Shown: positions 23,960-32,620, numbered from the stretch's first letter. The stretch: 64,000 nt of DNA from Dyella ginsengisoli LA-4 (GCF_000334915.1 NZ_AMSF01000058.1:62001-126000); one strand, 5' to 3'. A program made the numbers and translations. Notes: generated by a model not told the origin, from the sequence alone.

Positions 23960-24520
23960 CTACACCAGCCCCTGGTCGATCCAGTTCCGTATCGCCGACC
24001 AGATCACCGACATGGGCAGGGTCATGGCCTCGGCCAGGTCCATGGTCAGCGCCAGCATCGCCATGTCGTCGGTCAGGGCGATATGGCGCTCGGCGACGCC
24101 GGCCTTCCAGCGCTCCCACAAGGCCACGTCCTGCGCCTCATCAAGCACCGGATGCCGGCCCTTGCGCTTGGGCAGCCCGAGGATGTCACGGCGCAGCGCC
24201 ACTTCCTGATGCGTGAGGCCGTAGAACTTGCTGACCATCTCCGTGCTCGCCCCCAGGCGCAGCATGCGGTCCACCGTGGCGATCTCCCGCTCCACGTCGT
24301 GCACCTGGCTCAGAAGCCGCTTCAATACCTCCCGGTTCACCGACACCGAACACCACGACACCGTGGCATTCACCAGCATGCTCACGAGCTCGGGGTGTTT
24401 CAGCGCATCCAGCTCCTCCTCGCCGAAGCCCATGGCCTTGCAGCGGCGCAACTGGCCGTTGCGCAGGTCATGCAGGGCCTGGGCGATCACGGCCTGGTTG
24501 AGCGGGTGCGGTGCCGACAT
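23960..24520 (-). CDS. DUF2857 protein, BisC-like subunit of the transfer-competence activator
   Basis: 186-residue helical protein: LNQAVIAQALHDLRNGQLRRCKAMGFGEEELDALKHPELVSMLVNATVSWCSVSVNREVLKRLLSQ, then DRMLRLGASTEMVSKFYGLTHQEVALRRDILGLPKRKGRHP, which reads as a helix-turn-helix region. From memory, the ICEclc counterpart (bisC) encodes a DUF2857 protein with remote likeness to FlhC, acting with the ParB-like BisD as the BisDC activator of late ICE genes. Its place directly after parB fits. An AGGAGG site precedes the start at 24520. Confidence 0.85.
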   Translation of the reverse strand: MSAPHPLNQAVIAQALHDLRNGQLRRCKAMGFGEEELDALKHPELVSMLVNATVSWCSVSVNREVLKRLLSQVHDVEREIATVDRMLRLGASTEMVSKFYGLTHQEVALRRDILGLPKRKGRHPVLDEAQDVALWERWKAGVAERHIALTDDMAMLALTMDLAEAMTLPMSVIWSAIRNWIDQGLV

Positions 24521-24537
24521 ACGGGAGCCTCCTGCGC

Positions 24538-26196
24538 TCAGGAATCCTGGCTCGCTACGCCGGCTTCCAGATCCAGCAGCCGGCGCGCCAGGCGCAGCAG
24601 ACGGAACAGCTTCACCAGCGCAGCATCGCTCAGGCGTGTGGCCGAGCCGCCGTGGCCATGCAGCAGCGCCGCCAGCTCGTCGGCCAGCCGCGCGCGGTCC
24701 AATCCGTTCGCGGAGGGCGGAGCCGCACTCAGCACATGCAGCAGGGTCAGCACCGCCCGCGCGAACGCCGGCAGCGCCTTCGCCTGGCCCACAACCGGCG
24801 CCGCGCAGACGAAGCCGATGCCGCCGACGCTGGCCTCAATGTGGTCGGCGACCGCCGCTTCCTCGCCGATCTCGCGCGCGAACTGCGCGATGTGCACGCG
24901 CAGGCGATCCGGCACGTCCAGCCCCGGCTCGACGTACCAGACGTCCGAGATGGGATAGAGCCCGCCGACCTGCACGGGGATCGCACGCAGCGCATCGGCC
25001 TCGAAGTCGGGCAGCTTGTCGCCGAGCTGGTCCGCGACCATCCGCTGGATGGACTGCAGGCGCTCGGTGGTCGGTGCCGGTGTCACGATGTGCCCTTGCA
25101 GGCGCTCGTCGCGTTGCCCGTGCTGGTCCTCCGGCGCTTCGGGCGATGCAAGCGGTGTCGCTGCTGGCGCCGAAGGCGCGACCGGCGTGGTGTCGCGCGG
25201 CACAGACGAGGCGGGTGGCTGCCGAGGCGCGGAGACCGGCGGGGGAGGACCAGCAGGCACGACAGGCGCTGCCGGTGGCGTCGGTGCCGCCGGTTCGCTG
25301 GTCAGCGCACGCTGGCGGCTTTCGCTGTCGTTGATCTCCAGCGCCAGCGTGTCGTAGTCCGCCTCCAGCAGCTCGGCCATCTGGCCGACCAGCTCGTCCT
25401 GCACCCGCTGCGGCGAGAAGTCGTCCGGCTGTGTGTCGAACTGCGTCAGCACGTCCTGAAACAAGGTGGCGAAGTCCACAGTCACGGTGCGGCCCAGCGC
25501 ACGCCGCTCCCAGGTGCGCTCGCACGCCTTGCGCAGCACCGCGAGCCGGTCCACCTGATGCCGGCCCAATCCGCCGTACAACAGCGTCGGGATCGCCGGC
25601 AGTAGATAGCGCACCGCATCGTTCATGCGGCTGATGTGTGACTGCGGCACCGGATAGCCGTCGGCAGTCAGTCGCCGCGCGAGTTCGCTCTGCGACAGCG
25701 CCTGGCCGCTTTCCTGCTCGTAGAACTCGCGCGCCTTCTCGATGCCCAACGCCCGCTCGATGAAGGTCAGCCCGCCGCGCAGCTCGTTCTCGGCCAGATG
25801 CCCGGTCAGCGCCACGATTTCGCCGCGCGCCGGCCACGGGCGGAACAGGCACGCAATGCGGAAAAAGCGCTCCTCCTTGGTCTCGCTCCACAACTCGCGC
25901 AGGATCGCCAGCCGCGTGTTGCCGCCGTTGCGAATGATGTAGTGCGCCTCGCCCGGCCTGCGTGTGATCGCAGGGGGCGCGTCCAACCCGCGTTCGCGGA
26001 TGGACGCCTTGATCTCCGCATAGGCCGGGTTGCGCGTCACGCGCGGGTCGTGGTCGTAGGGCCGCAACTGGTCCAGCGTCACCACCATCGGCGTGTCGGC
26101 GATGGGGTCGCTCAAGGTCGCGGCCGAAGGGCCGCTGCGCTCGAAGCCGGTGGCCAGCAGCTTGGCAGCCATGTCCTGCGGCGTCAGCTCAGCCAC
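24538..26196 (-). CDS. parB: PFGI-1 class ICE ParB protein, BisD-like
   Basis: 552-residue ParB-family DNA-binding protein. The N-terminal ParB/Srx-like domain contains IIRNGGNTRLAILREL (box II type), followed by a helix-turn-helix (SQSELARRLTADGYPVPQSHISRMNDAVRYL). A long Pro/Ala/Thr-rich linker lies at about 285-365, then a C-terminal helical region. It is much longer than plasmid ParB, as usual for TIGR03764. I start it at GTG 26196, which has AGGAG 7 bases upstream; this overlaps the small HicA-like gene by 8 bases. In ICEclc the equivalent (bisD) is half of the BisDC activator. Confidence 0.88.
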   Translation of the reverse strand: MAELTPQDMAAKLLATGFERSGPSAATLSDPIADTPMVVTLDQLRPYDHDPRVTRNPAYAEIKASIRERGLDAPPAITRRPGEAHYIIRNGGNTRLAILRELWSETKEERFFRIACLFRPWPARGEIVALTGHLAENELRGGLTFIERALGIEKAREFYEQESGQALSQSELARRLTADGYPVPQSHISRMNDAVRYLLPAIPTLLYGGLGRHQVDRLAVLRKACERTWERRALGRTVTVDFATLFQDVLTQFDTQPDDFSPQRVQDELVGQMAELLEADYDTLALEINDSESRQRALTSEPAAPTPPAAPVVPAGPPPPVSAPRQPPASSVPRDTTPVAPSAPAATPLASPEAPEDQHGQRDERLQGHIVTPAPTTERLQSIQRMVADQLGDKLPDFEADALRAIPVQVGGLYPISDVWYVEPGLDVPDRLRVHIAQFAREIGEEAAVADHIEASVGGIGFVCAAPVVGQAKALPAFARAVLTLLHVLSAAPPSANGLDRARLADELAALLHGHGGSATRLSDAALVKLFRLLRLARRLLDLEAGVASQDS

Positions 26197-26425
26197 GGCC
26201 GTTCTCCTGCGCCTGCCGGTCGGCGCGGCGGAGTTGCGCGCGGGCATTGCGGTCGGCACGGTGGTCGCTCGCCGTCGAGCTGGTGTAGATCGACGCGCAG
26301 CCTTGCTTCGTGAATTTCAGGTGCCCGCCGGACGTGCGCACCACGCGCCAGCCTTCGCCCAGCGCGAACTCGATCAGCGCGCGCAGCCGTTCGCGGCCGC
26401 GCGCCAGTTCATGCGCGCTCGCCAT
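26189..26425 (-). CDS. Shi-position small protein with HicA-like motif
   Basis: 78-residue protein, MASAHELARGRERLRALIEFALGEGWRVVRTSGGHLKFTKQG... The central segment GWRVVRTSGGHLKFTKQG has the pattern of HicA mRNA interferases (Gly-Trp, Arg, then Gly-Gly/Ser-His and a beta strand), with His35 in the place of the catalytic residue. No HicB partner is adjacent. The gene overlaps parA by 17 bases and parB by 8. In ICEclc this slot holds shi, which together with parA slows growth of transfer-competent cells. That Shi acts as an RNA-targeting HicA-like protein is my inference. Confidence 0.78.
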   Translation of the reverse strand: MASAHELARGRERLRALIEFALGEGWRVVRTSGGHLKFTKQGCASIYTSSTASDHRADRNARAQLRRADRQAQENGRG

Positions 26426-27275
26426 GGCCGGCCCCTCCCGCATCGGCCCGGCCGGTGACCAGCGCGAAGCGCTCCCGCCACGCGGGGAACAGCTCGCCGG
26501 CCAGCGTGCGCATGGTCTCCAGCGCCGCGGGCGCCGTGCGCCCAGCCGGCTGCCGGTACTCCACCCGGTGCACCGGCAATTCTCGTGTCGCAGCGCGCGG
26601 ATAGGCTTCGATGGCCGGCACGTCGGTGCCCAGCACCTGCACGCCGGCCTGTTCCTGGAACACCTGTCGCAGCGCCTGCTGGACCAGCCGCGCGTTCGAC
26701 GACACCGGATGCACACGGTTGATGAGCAGGCGCAGCGGTGGCGGCTCGATGCCTAGGTGCCGATACGGCGCGATGTCCTCGATCAGTTGCAGGGTGCCGC
26801 GGCGCAGTTCGCGCGCGGCCAGAATCTCCGGCGTCACCGGCGACAGTGCCAGGTCGGACGCCAGCACCGCCATCTCCAGCAGCACGCTGCGCGCGCCCTG
26901 CGTGTCGATCAACAGCAAGTCGTAGTGCGTGCGGAAGACGGGAAGCAAATGGCGCAGTCGCAGGCGCCCATCCGGTGCGTGCAGCAGCAGCGTGTTCAGT
27001 TCGCCGCGGTCGTCGTTGGAGAGCACCAGGTCAAGGCCCGCGATCGCGGTGCGCGACACCAGTTGCTCGATGCGCCGCTCGTTGAAGGCCAGCATCTCGT
27101 AGATGCCGCCGGGCGCGCGCACGTCCAGCGTGAAGTAGCTCGACAGCGTGGGCTGCACGTCCAGGTCCAGCAGCAGCACGCGCAGCCCGGCATCGGCGAT
27201 GAAGCCGCCCAGGTTGGCCGCCGTCGTGGTCTTGCCCACGCCGCCCTTGGTCGAAATGATGGACACCACCTGCAT
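26409..27275 (-). CDS. parA: ParA-family ATPase of the ICE
   Basis: 288-residue ParA/MinD-type ATPase. The deviant Walker A KGGVGKT is at 10-16, the switch I region DLDVQPTLSSYF follows at about 41-52, and Walker B is LLLIDTQGARS. It begins MQVVSIISTKGG at 27275 with AGGAG upstream. In ICEclc-type elements ParA sits between AlpA and Shi and contributes to altered growth and stability of transfer-competent cells. The C-terminus overlaps the HicA-like gene by 17 bases. Confidence 0.93.
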   Translation of the reverse strand: MQVVSIISTKGGVGKTTTAANLGGFIADAGLRVLLLDLDVQPTLSSYFTLDVRAPGGIYEMLAFNERRIEQLVSRTAIAGLDLVLSNDDRGELNTLLLHAPDGRLRLRHLLPVFRTHYDLLLIDTQGARSVLLEMAVLASDLALSPVTPEILAARELRRGTLQLIEDIAPYRHLGIEPPPLRLLINRVHPVSSNARLVQQALRQVFQEQAGVQVLGTDVPAIEAYPRAATRELPVHRVEYRQPAGRTAPAALETMRTLAGELFPAWRERFALVTGRADAGGAGHGERA

Positions 27276-27315
27276 GGGCTTCTCCTCGTCGAATGGCATG
27301 AACCGAGAAGAAGCG

Positions 27316-27534
27316 TCAGGCGCGTTCTTTGAGGCGATCGGCGATCCACTGTTCGATCTCCACCGAGTCCCAGCCCACCGCGCGCACGCCCAGGCGCAGC
27401 GCCTTGGGGAACTTGCCTTCCTTCATGAGGCTGTAGATGTGCGCGCGCTTGAAGCCGGTCTTGGCTTCGACCTCGGCGCGGCGCAGGATGCGGTGCTCGG
27501 GCGGCAAGGCCGGCGCGATGGTCTGCGAAGACAT
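27316..27534 (-). CDS. alpA: AlpA-family regulator
   Basis: 72-residue winged helix-turn-helix protein of the AlpA/excisionase type. Residues 14-50 (HRILRRAEVEAKTGFKRAHIYSLMKEGKFPKALRLG) contain the DNA-binding motif, followed by GWDSVEIEQWIADRLKERA. It is the first gene of the alpA-parA-shi-parB-DUF2857 operon, whose ICEclc counterpart is switched on by the LysR-type BisR and then sustained by BisDC. AAGGAG lies upstream of ATG 27534. Two CTGCAAYTGCAG boxes lie in the promoter region. Confidence 0.9.
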   Translation of the reverse strand: MSSQTIAPALPPEHRILRRAEVEAKTGFKRAHIYSLMKEGKFPKALRLGVRAVGWDSVEIEQWIADRLKERA

Positions 27535-27610
27535 GAGAGGCACTCCTTGACGCTCGATGGCGTTGTTCAGAAAGTGCCTCGCATTCCATATGCTGCTGCT
27601 GCGAGATTCA

Positions 27611-27643
27611 CTGCAACTGCAGAACACGCAACTGCAATTGCAG
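27611..27643. promoter_or_regulatory. Pair of CTGCAAYTGCAG boxes upstream of alpA
   Basis: CTGCAACTGCAG (27611-27622) and CTGCAATTGCAG (27632-27643) are 21 bases apart, two helical turns, on one DNA face. They lie about 77-109 bases before the alpA ATG. The second is a perfect 12-bp palindrome. This looks like the binding site of a dimeric activator, possibly one of the LysR proteins of the element. Confidence 0.72.
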
Positions 27644-27658
27644 TCTGCTGTTACAGGC

Positions 27659-28414
27659 TCAGCGCGATGCCTCCAGATGGCGACGCGCCTGTGCCAGCTT
27701 GCTCCACAGCGTTCGCTCGCTGATGCCGGGCCGCCCTTCATGGTGGGCCAGTAGCGCACTGATCACCGCATCCATGTTGCGGAAGGACGAGTAGGCAGAG
27801 CCCGCGGGGGACTTGCCCAACAGCAATGTCAGCAGGCCGCCAATGATGTTCAGGTAAGTCGATTCGCTGCGCAGGCCCGGTTCACTCGCATCGCCCTCAC
27901 GAATGCTACTGGCATGCTCCTTCGCCAACGCTTCGTGCTGTGCCTTCAGCGCCGCATGTAGTTGTGCGAGTTCGGCAAGCTGCAGCTTGGCGGCCTCGCG
28001 ATCGGCTAGCAACACGTTCAGCATGGCGACGCTCACCGAAGGATGCAGTTCGCGCTCGATGCCGTCGAACAGGAATGGAGGCCGCTCACCGGGGTAGTAA
28101 TGCGACATCCACGCCTTCAGGTCGACGTGGCGCACGATCAACGCAGGATCGTCGAGTGCGGGGCGCTGAGGTTCCTGCGCCATGCCTGCCTTGCCGTAAG
28201 AAAGCTCATCGTGTGCCAATGCGTCGAAGATGCGCTCGGAGAAAAGGCGCAGCAAGGGCCAGCGCGGAAAGTCGTTCGGCTCAGGCATGGCACGTGGCCC
28301 GAGCGTTTCCAGAATCCGCGGCTCAAAGCGCAACAGTCCCGCCCAACGGACGGCCGCCTCGATCGGGCGGTAGTAGATCCTGGCGCCAAAGGCAAGGCAA
28401 CTCGATTTCTCCAT
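27659..28414 (-). CDS. ICE right-arm protein, unknown (251 aa)
   Basis: 251-residue soluble protein starting MEKSSCLAFGARIYYRPIEAAVRWAGLL. The middle contains DLKAWMSHYYPGERPPFLFDGIERELHPSVS, then a long coiled-coil-like helix (about 150-200: LLADREAAKLQLAELAQLHAALKAQHEALAKEH) and a C-terminal segment GRPGISERTLWSKLAQARRHLEASR. I recognise no characterised domain. Similar proteins are often encoded beside alpA in this ICE class. It is divided from alpA by the boxed promoter region and transcribed in the same direction. Confidence 0.75.
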   Translation of the reverse strand: MEKSSCLAFGARIYYRPIEAAVRWAGLLRFEPRILETLGPRAMPEPNDFPRWPLLRLFSERIFDALAHDELSYGKAGMAQEPQRPALDDPALIVRHVDLKAWMSHYYPGERPPFLFDGIERELHPSVSVAMLNVLLADREAAKLQLAELAQLHAALKAQHEALAKEHASSIREGDASEPGLRSESTYLNIIGGLLTLLLGKSPAGSAYSSFRNMDAVISALLAHHEGRPGISERTLWSKLAQARRHLEASR

Positions 28415-28968
28415 GTCGCGTGCGTCCCATCGTCGGATCGAACTCTGGCAGACGCGCACCGCCCAAGTGGGCGAGGCGATTGCCCAGAAATCCGGATGAA
28501 GCGCAGGACCGGCCGGGATCGTGGAAGGAAGCGTTGCATCGGCGCTGACGGCCGGCTAAGGGCGAACTACATCTTGCTACGCTTGAAACTCCTCAACCAT
28601 GATGCGGGCGCTTTGCCTTTGGACCGGCACGCGGCTTGGTGGTCGCGCTCCCCTGGAGTCAAGCATGGGTGCCGCGCTTTACCCGAAACCTGGCCAAAGT
28701 TTTCCGTAGGAATTCCAACGGCGTAAAGTGCCAATGCGTCAACAGGATGAGCCGGTTTGCAACCGGCAAAAGCTCATGCGTTCCGCGTCAGTGAAATGAC
28801 CGCGGCGGCGAGCCCGCAGGCGAGTGCCGGAGTACGGAAGGGCGCAGCAATTGCGTCGAAACTGGAATCAGTACAGCGCATGAGCCATGCAGATCGGGTC
28901 AGCCGCAAGACCAAAGATGAATCGCGCAATCCGAGAAAACTAGCCGCGCACCTTTCGATAGATCTGCG
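28415..28968. other. Intergenic stretch at the core-cargo border
   Basis: No credible gene is seen; a weak plus-strand frame at 28757-28999 lacks a ribosome site and runs into the LysR gene. Composition is visibly less GC-rich than the ICE core. An inverted repeat GCCGGTT-TGC-AACCGGC at 28751-28767, flanked by ATGAG and CTCAT, could be an operator or hairpin. The stretch probably holds the promoter of the gene at 27659-28414 and marks the border between core and cargo. Confidence 0.5.
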
Positions 28969-29880
28969 TCAAATCGCGCGTGATGTGCTTGCGTCCTGAT
29001 GACATACACGTTCGGCGCGTTCGATGAACCGCTGCAACGGCTCCGTCATGCCACCCTCGGTTCGTAACAGATAGGTGGTTATCGATGCGCTCTGACCGGC
29101 CAACGGGCGGACAACAACATCCGCCGGCTGGCAAGTTGCCAAGTGCGCGGCAGTGGAAAAACCTAGCCCGTACCCTGCGGCCACCAACGTCAGCATCAGC
29201 CCGTGAGAAGCGGCATACTCAGCCACGATCGGTTGGACATCGACAGAGCGGAACAGTCGTTCGCTCTGCCGACCGCAACCTTGGCATGCCCGTGGATCAC
29301 AAAGTACCAGCGGATAGCTCACCACTTCCTGCAACGGCACTTCCTTGAAGGCTACAAGCGGGTGCCGTGCGGGCAGGATCACTACCAAGGGGTCGGCCCA
29401 CAGCGGCTCAGCAATGATCCCGTCCTCCACTTCATTGACCATTGCAAAGCCGGCGTCGAACAGATTTGCGTTCAGCCCCTGCACGAGTTCGGTCAGCGGT
29501 ACTTCGGAGAGCCGGATGTTTACCTGCGGCGACTCTTCGCGGCACAGTGCAAGCAGTGCTGATAGCCTCGCCCGTCCTATGTCTCTCGACAGCGCGATTC
29601 GCAAAATGCCCTGAGAACCGGAGGCAGCAGCCTTCGCGCTGGCCACTGCCTGCTCAACGCTCAACATGATGCGGCGGGCGTCGTCGAGGAAGACTCGCCC
29701 TGCCCAAGTCAGGGTTGCGCCCCGCGGCGTGCGACTGAGCAACGTCACGCCTAGAGTTGTCTCCAACTTGCGGATCGTGCGTGATAGGGGAGATTGTTCT
29801 ATATGCAGCCGCCTAGCGGCTCGACCGAAGTGCAGTTCCTCGGCTACAGCAATGAAACAGCGAAGATGACGTAAGTTCAT
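28969..29880 (-). CDS. LysR-type regulator (BisR/TciR candidate)
   Basis: 303-residue LysR-type transcription factor. The N-terminal winged helix (MNLRHLRCFIAVAEELHFGRAARRLHIEQSPLSRTIRKLE) is typical, and residues about 90-290 form the substrate-binding domain (LRIALSRDIGRARLSALLALCREESPQVNIRLSEVPL). It is closely similar to the gene at 46681 and to the pseudogene at 30200. ICEclc uses two LysR regulators, TciR and BisR, in the cascade that activates alpA; this gene is near alpA and is a candidate for one of these roles. Effector unknown. Confidence 0.9.
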   Translation of the reverse strand: MNLRHLRCFIAVAEELHFGRAARRLHIEQSPLSRTIRKLETTLGVTLLSRTPRGATLTWAGRVFLDDARRIMLSVEQAVASAKAAASGSQGILRIALSRDIGRARLSALLALCREESPQVNIRLSEVPLTELVQGLNANLFDAGFAMVNEVEDGIIAEPLWADPLVVILPARHPLVAFKEVPLQEVVSYPLVLCDPRACQGCGRQSERLFRSVDVQPIVAEYAASHGLMLTLVAAGYGLGFSTAAHLATCQPADVVVRPLAGQSASITTYLLRTEGGMTEPLQRFIERAERVCHQDASTSRAI

Positions 29881-30199
29881 GCGCAGTCCCTCGTGACGTG
29901 ACCAGTCCTTATGATCGTAGGGAGCCGCATGCGTGCGGAGACGAGGCCGGCATGTCTTGCAGCGGCTGCCGTCGCTGGCTCACAGCACGCGGGCAATGGT
30001 GTCCGGAGTTATTGCAACGCTGCTTGAACGCGGGCGGCGGTCATGGCGGATGGCTAGCTAGAGCACTCGCGCCAGCGCGCCTCGGCTAGTCTTCTGTGGC
30101 CGCAGCGACCCGAGGAAGACAGTCGCGGCGTCTTACGTCACTCCCCGAGGGCGAGCGATTTGGTCTGTCGACACGGGCGGCGGTGCAGCGTCTGAAGTT
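29881..30199. other. Intergenic stretch upstream of the LysR pseudogene
   Basis: It contains the promoter region of the minus-strand LysR gene and no credible gene. Short plus-strand frames such as 29898-30089 show no domain. The right part may hold decayed sequence belonging to the pseudogene that follows. Confidence 0.45.
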
Positions 30200-30885
30200 C
30201 GCGCCAGCGGGCATCGCGCCGGATGAACTGTCGATGGGCATGTTCGGCGAATTCGAGATCGCCACCTGTAACCGCGCTGCTGAAGCACTGCGGCCGGAGC
30301 AGTCGCAGCAAGCGGCTGACGCGGGCGGACAAGCAATTCCTGTAACATGTGCCGCGCATCTTCACTGCCTTGCAGCAAGCCCGCGACAGCGTGAGGGGAG
30401 CGGCCAACGGCCTTCACGGTCAGCAACGCATTACGCTGTCCGATGGCATCACCCCGTCGCGCTTGCCGACCTTGCTGGCGTTAAGCTGGCAGGAGGAGCC
30501 CGACGTCGAGTTGCGCCTGTTCGAGGTGTCACTGTCGCAGCAAATCAAGGGGCTGCATGGCGATCTGCATGACCTAGGGCCCAGTCTGGTGAAGTGGATG
30601 ACGACATCGTGGCTAAGGCGCTTTGGAGCGCCCCCCCCTCATGGTCGCGGCGCCGGCATGGCATCCGCTGCTCAAGCACAAACGTATCTCACTGGACGAG
30701 GTGCTGCGTTATCCGCTGGTGCTGGTGACCCACATGCATACGGGAGTCATGCACGTCAGATCCAACGAGTGCTGCCGCGGGTGAAGCAGGAACCCGTGAT
30801 CGCTGCACGGGTGGCTTCCTGGGAACCTGAAACGCGTCGAGGTATATTGATTGGACAGAAGCTAGTCTTCCGTCAACAGGTGTAG
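30200..30885 (+). pseudogene. Degenerate LysR-type regulator
   Basis: Translated pieces line up with the LysR genes at 28969 and 46681 but in shifting frames. One frame gives RAAEALRPEQS (remnant of the helix-turn-helix), another FTALQQARDSVRGAANGLHGQQRITLSDG, then RLPTLLALSWQEEPDVELRLFEVSLSQQIKGLHGDLHDLG. After a shift near 30600 comes HPLLKHKRISLDEVLRYPLVL, then IQRVLPRVKQEPVIAARVAS in yet another frame. There are in-frame stops as well. At least three frame changes make it non-functional. Boundaries are approximate. Confidence 0.82.
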
Positions 30886-30895
30886 CCATCCCTTG

Positions 30896-31372
30896 CTAGC
30901 GGCTTCCACCATAGAACTTTTCCACGAACGAGCGACGGTAACTCTGGTGGCAGGCTAGGCAGCTTTGCTGGGTTTTGGAGAAAGCCGCGATGACTGCTTG
31001 GCCGTCATTCCGCTGTGCAGCCTCGCCCATGGCGGTCGCGGCGTCATGGACCTGTCCATCAAGACCCCGAAACTTTCCAGCGTCTGCCCCAAGCCAAGCA
31101 AGGATGCGCATCTTTTCCGACATGGGCGGCTCGGCATGCTTGGCGATTCGTGGTGCTAGCTCGGCGACCAGCGGCCAGTCTTCTTTGGAGATCGCGCCCG
31201 TGACGGCTTGCATGTCGCGACCGAGTCTTTCCATTATGGTACGAAGCGCCATTGGCTTTGCCGCCTCTACGGACTGCGCACCGAGTGCCGTGGCGAAGGT
31301 TGCCAAGAGCACGGACAGCGGGACGGTGAAAAACGATCTGGGTTTCAAGGGCTGGTTCACGAATTTCTCCAT
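30896..31372 (-). CDS. Cytochrome c'-like protein
   Basis: 158-residue periplasmic haem protein. A signal peptide covers about residues 1-37 (ending SVEAAKP). The body is helical and the single haem site CLACH lies near the C-terminus (138-142), the hallmark of the cytochrome c' four-helix-bundle class. Such proteins bind NO or protect against nitrosative stress, though some act in electron transfer. It is the last gene of the long leftward cargo unit, 48 bases after the LpxR-like gene. It is not part of any respiratory cluster here. Confidence 0.85.
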   Translation of the reverse strand: MEKFVNQPLKPRSFFTVPLSVLLATFATALGAQSVEAAKPMALRTIMERLGRDMQAVTGAISKEDWPLVAELAPRIAKHAEPPMSEKMRILAWLGADAGKFRGLDGQVHDAATAMGEAAQRNDGQAVIAAFSKTQQSCLACHQSYRRSFVEKFYGGSR

Positions 31373-31420
31373 TGATGTTGTGACGAATGCTTTGGGTCTA
31401 ACGATTGGTTGCAGGTGTCC

Positions 31421-32620
31421 TCAAAATTCCAGACTCAGCGCGATCGATCCGAATGCGTGATGGCCCGCCTGCTGGTCGAACTCGCGGGTTCTCCAAACGC
31501 GCATCACGGCGAGCCGTACGCCACGTCCAGCAACGATCCATTGGCTACTGATGCCGAGAGCTGCTTGCGCGATCCAAGGCCGCCGGCTGACGTGATGGCT
31601 ATGCCGGAACATGTTTCCGTCGAGTGAGAAGTCCCAGGCGACGGCTTTACCCTCCAGATTCAGGAAGACATGTGCCCCAGGTTTGGGCGCCAGGACCGAC
31701 TGCGGCGTTGTCGTGCGCAGATCGGCAACACCAGAGGGCGGGCGGTTCTCTGCGCCAGGGCGGATCGGATAGCTGCCGAAGTCGTTCGGTATGTTCCAGC
31801 CCGCGCGAAACTCCACGCCGGTACTGGCGGCGGTTTCGATGTTTCCGACCCGCAGGGCATAGCTGCCGATCACGTCGCTGCCCCATCCAGGGCGGACCGC
31901 ACCCTCCGTGTACGGCTTGAACTTGCGCTCCATGGCCATCTGAAACGCCGGCTCGTTGCGCAACTGGTTGTCCCAGCCGCGAAATCGCTCAATGCCGCGT
32001 GCCCGATGCACCAGATCCTGAGATTGCTCGGCCAGCGACCAGGGGCCGATCACGCCCAGGGTCAGCTCACGCACGTCAAGCATTTCGTAGCTGGCGGCTT
32101 GTGGGTGGATGCGGCGATTCCACGCCAAACCCAGGTAGAGCAAACCAGCGTACGGTCGGTCATCTGGAATCACGTCGGTGCGCGTCTTGTTCTCGGGCGT
32201 GTACATGGACTGGCCAAAGCGCACGACGAGGTTTTGCGACGATGTCTGGGCGCCGGAATCGCGCCAGAACCCGGGATCAGCCCAGCCGATGAAGCGGGCG
32301 TACAAACCAATCGGCTGAGGCAGGCACTCCGGACGGAGCCCGCCTTGCAGATCACGTGAGACTGCTGTTAGCGCGACACCGTTGGTGTAGTTGCGATCGG
32401 AGCCGGTGAACAAATCGTTCTCCAGACGCAGGGTGCCGCCCCGCCAGCGCAGGGATTGCTCTGGCGAGCAGGAGGGAGGATTTGCAGAGAGTGAGACTTC
32501 GGAACCAAAAGCAGAAATCGGGCTGAACAATGCACCCGCAATCAACAAGATGACGCACTGCATCGGCTGCCGCACCTTGGTGCCGCGCAGGCTCCAGCGA
32601 TACCCGCCGATGCCAATCAT
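31421..32620 (-). CDS. LpxR-like lipid A deacylase family protein (DUF2219)
   Basis: 399-residue outer-membrane beta-barrel-type protein. After an N-terminal signal region come LRLENDLFTGSDRNYTNGVALTAVSRDL and MYTPENKTRTDVIPDDRPYAGLLYLGLAW, which carry the conserved Asn/Asp/Thr/Ser pattern of LpxR. It ends in a terminal aromatic residue (SIALSLEF), as is usual for outer-membrane barrels. LpxR removes the 3'-acyloxyacyl chain of lipid A. The start at 32620 overlaps the LOG-like gene by 4 bases; translation could begin at a later Met, closer to the signal peptide. Confidence 0.85.
   Translation of the reverse strand: MIGIGGYRWSLRGTKVRQPMQCVILLIAGALFSPISAFGSEVSLSANPPSCSPEQSLRWRGGTLRLENDLFTGSDRNYTNGVALTAVSRDLQGGLRPECLPQPIGLYARFIGWADPGFWRDSGAQTSSQNLVVRFGQSMYTPENKTRTDVIPDDRPYAGLLYLGLAWNRRIHPQAASYEMLDVRELTLGVIGPWSLAEQSQDLVHRARGIERFRGWDNQLRNEPAFQMAMERKFKPYTEGAVRPGWGSDVIGSYALRVGNIETAASTGVEFRAGWNIPNDFGSYPIRPGAENRPPSGVADLRTTTPQSVLAPKPGAHVFLNLEGKAVAWDFSLDGNMFRHSHHVSRRPWIAQAALGISSQWIVAGRGVRLAVMRVWRTREFDQQAGHHAFGSIALSLEF

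Noticed and set aside
28757-28999. 80-codon plus-strand frame before the LysR gene
   Set aside because: No ribosome site, no recognisable domain, and it overlaps the end of the LysR gene.
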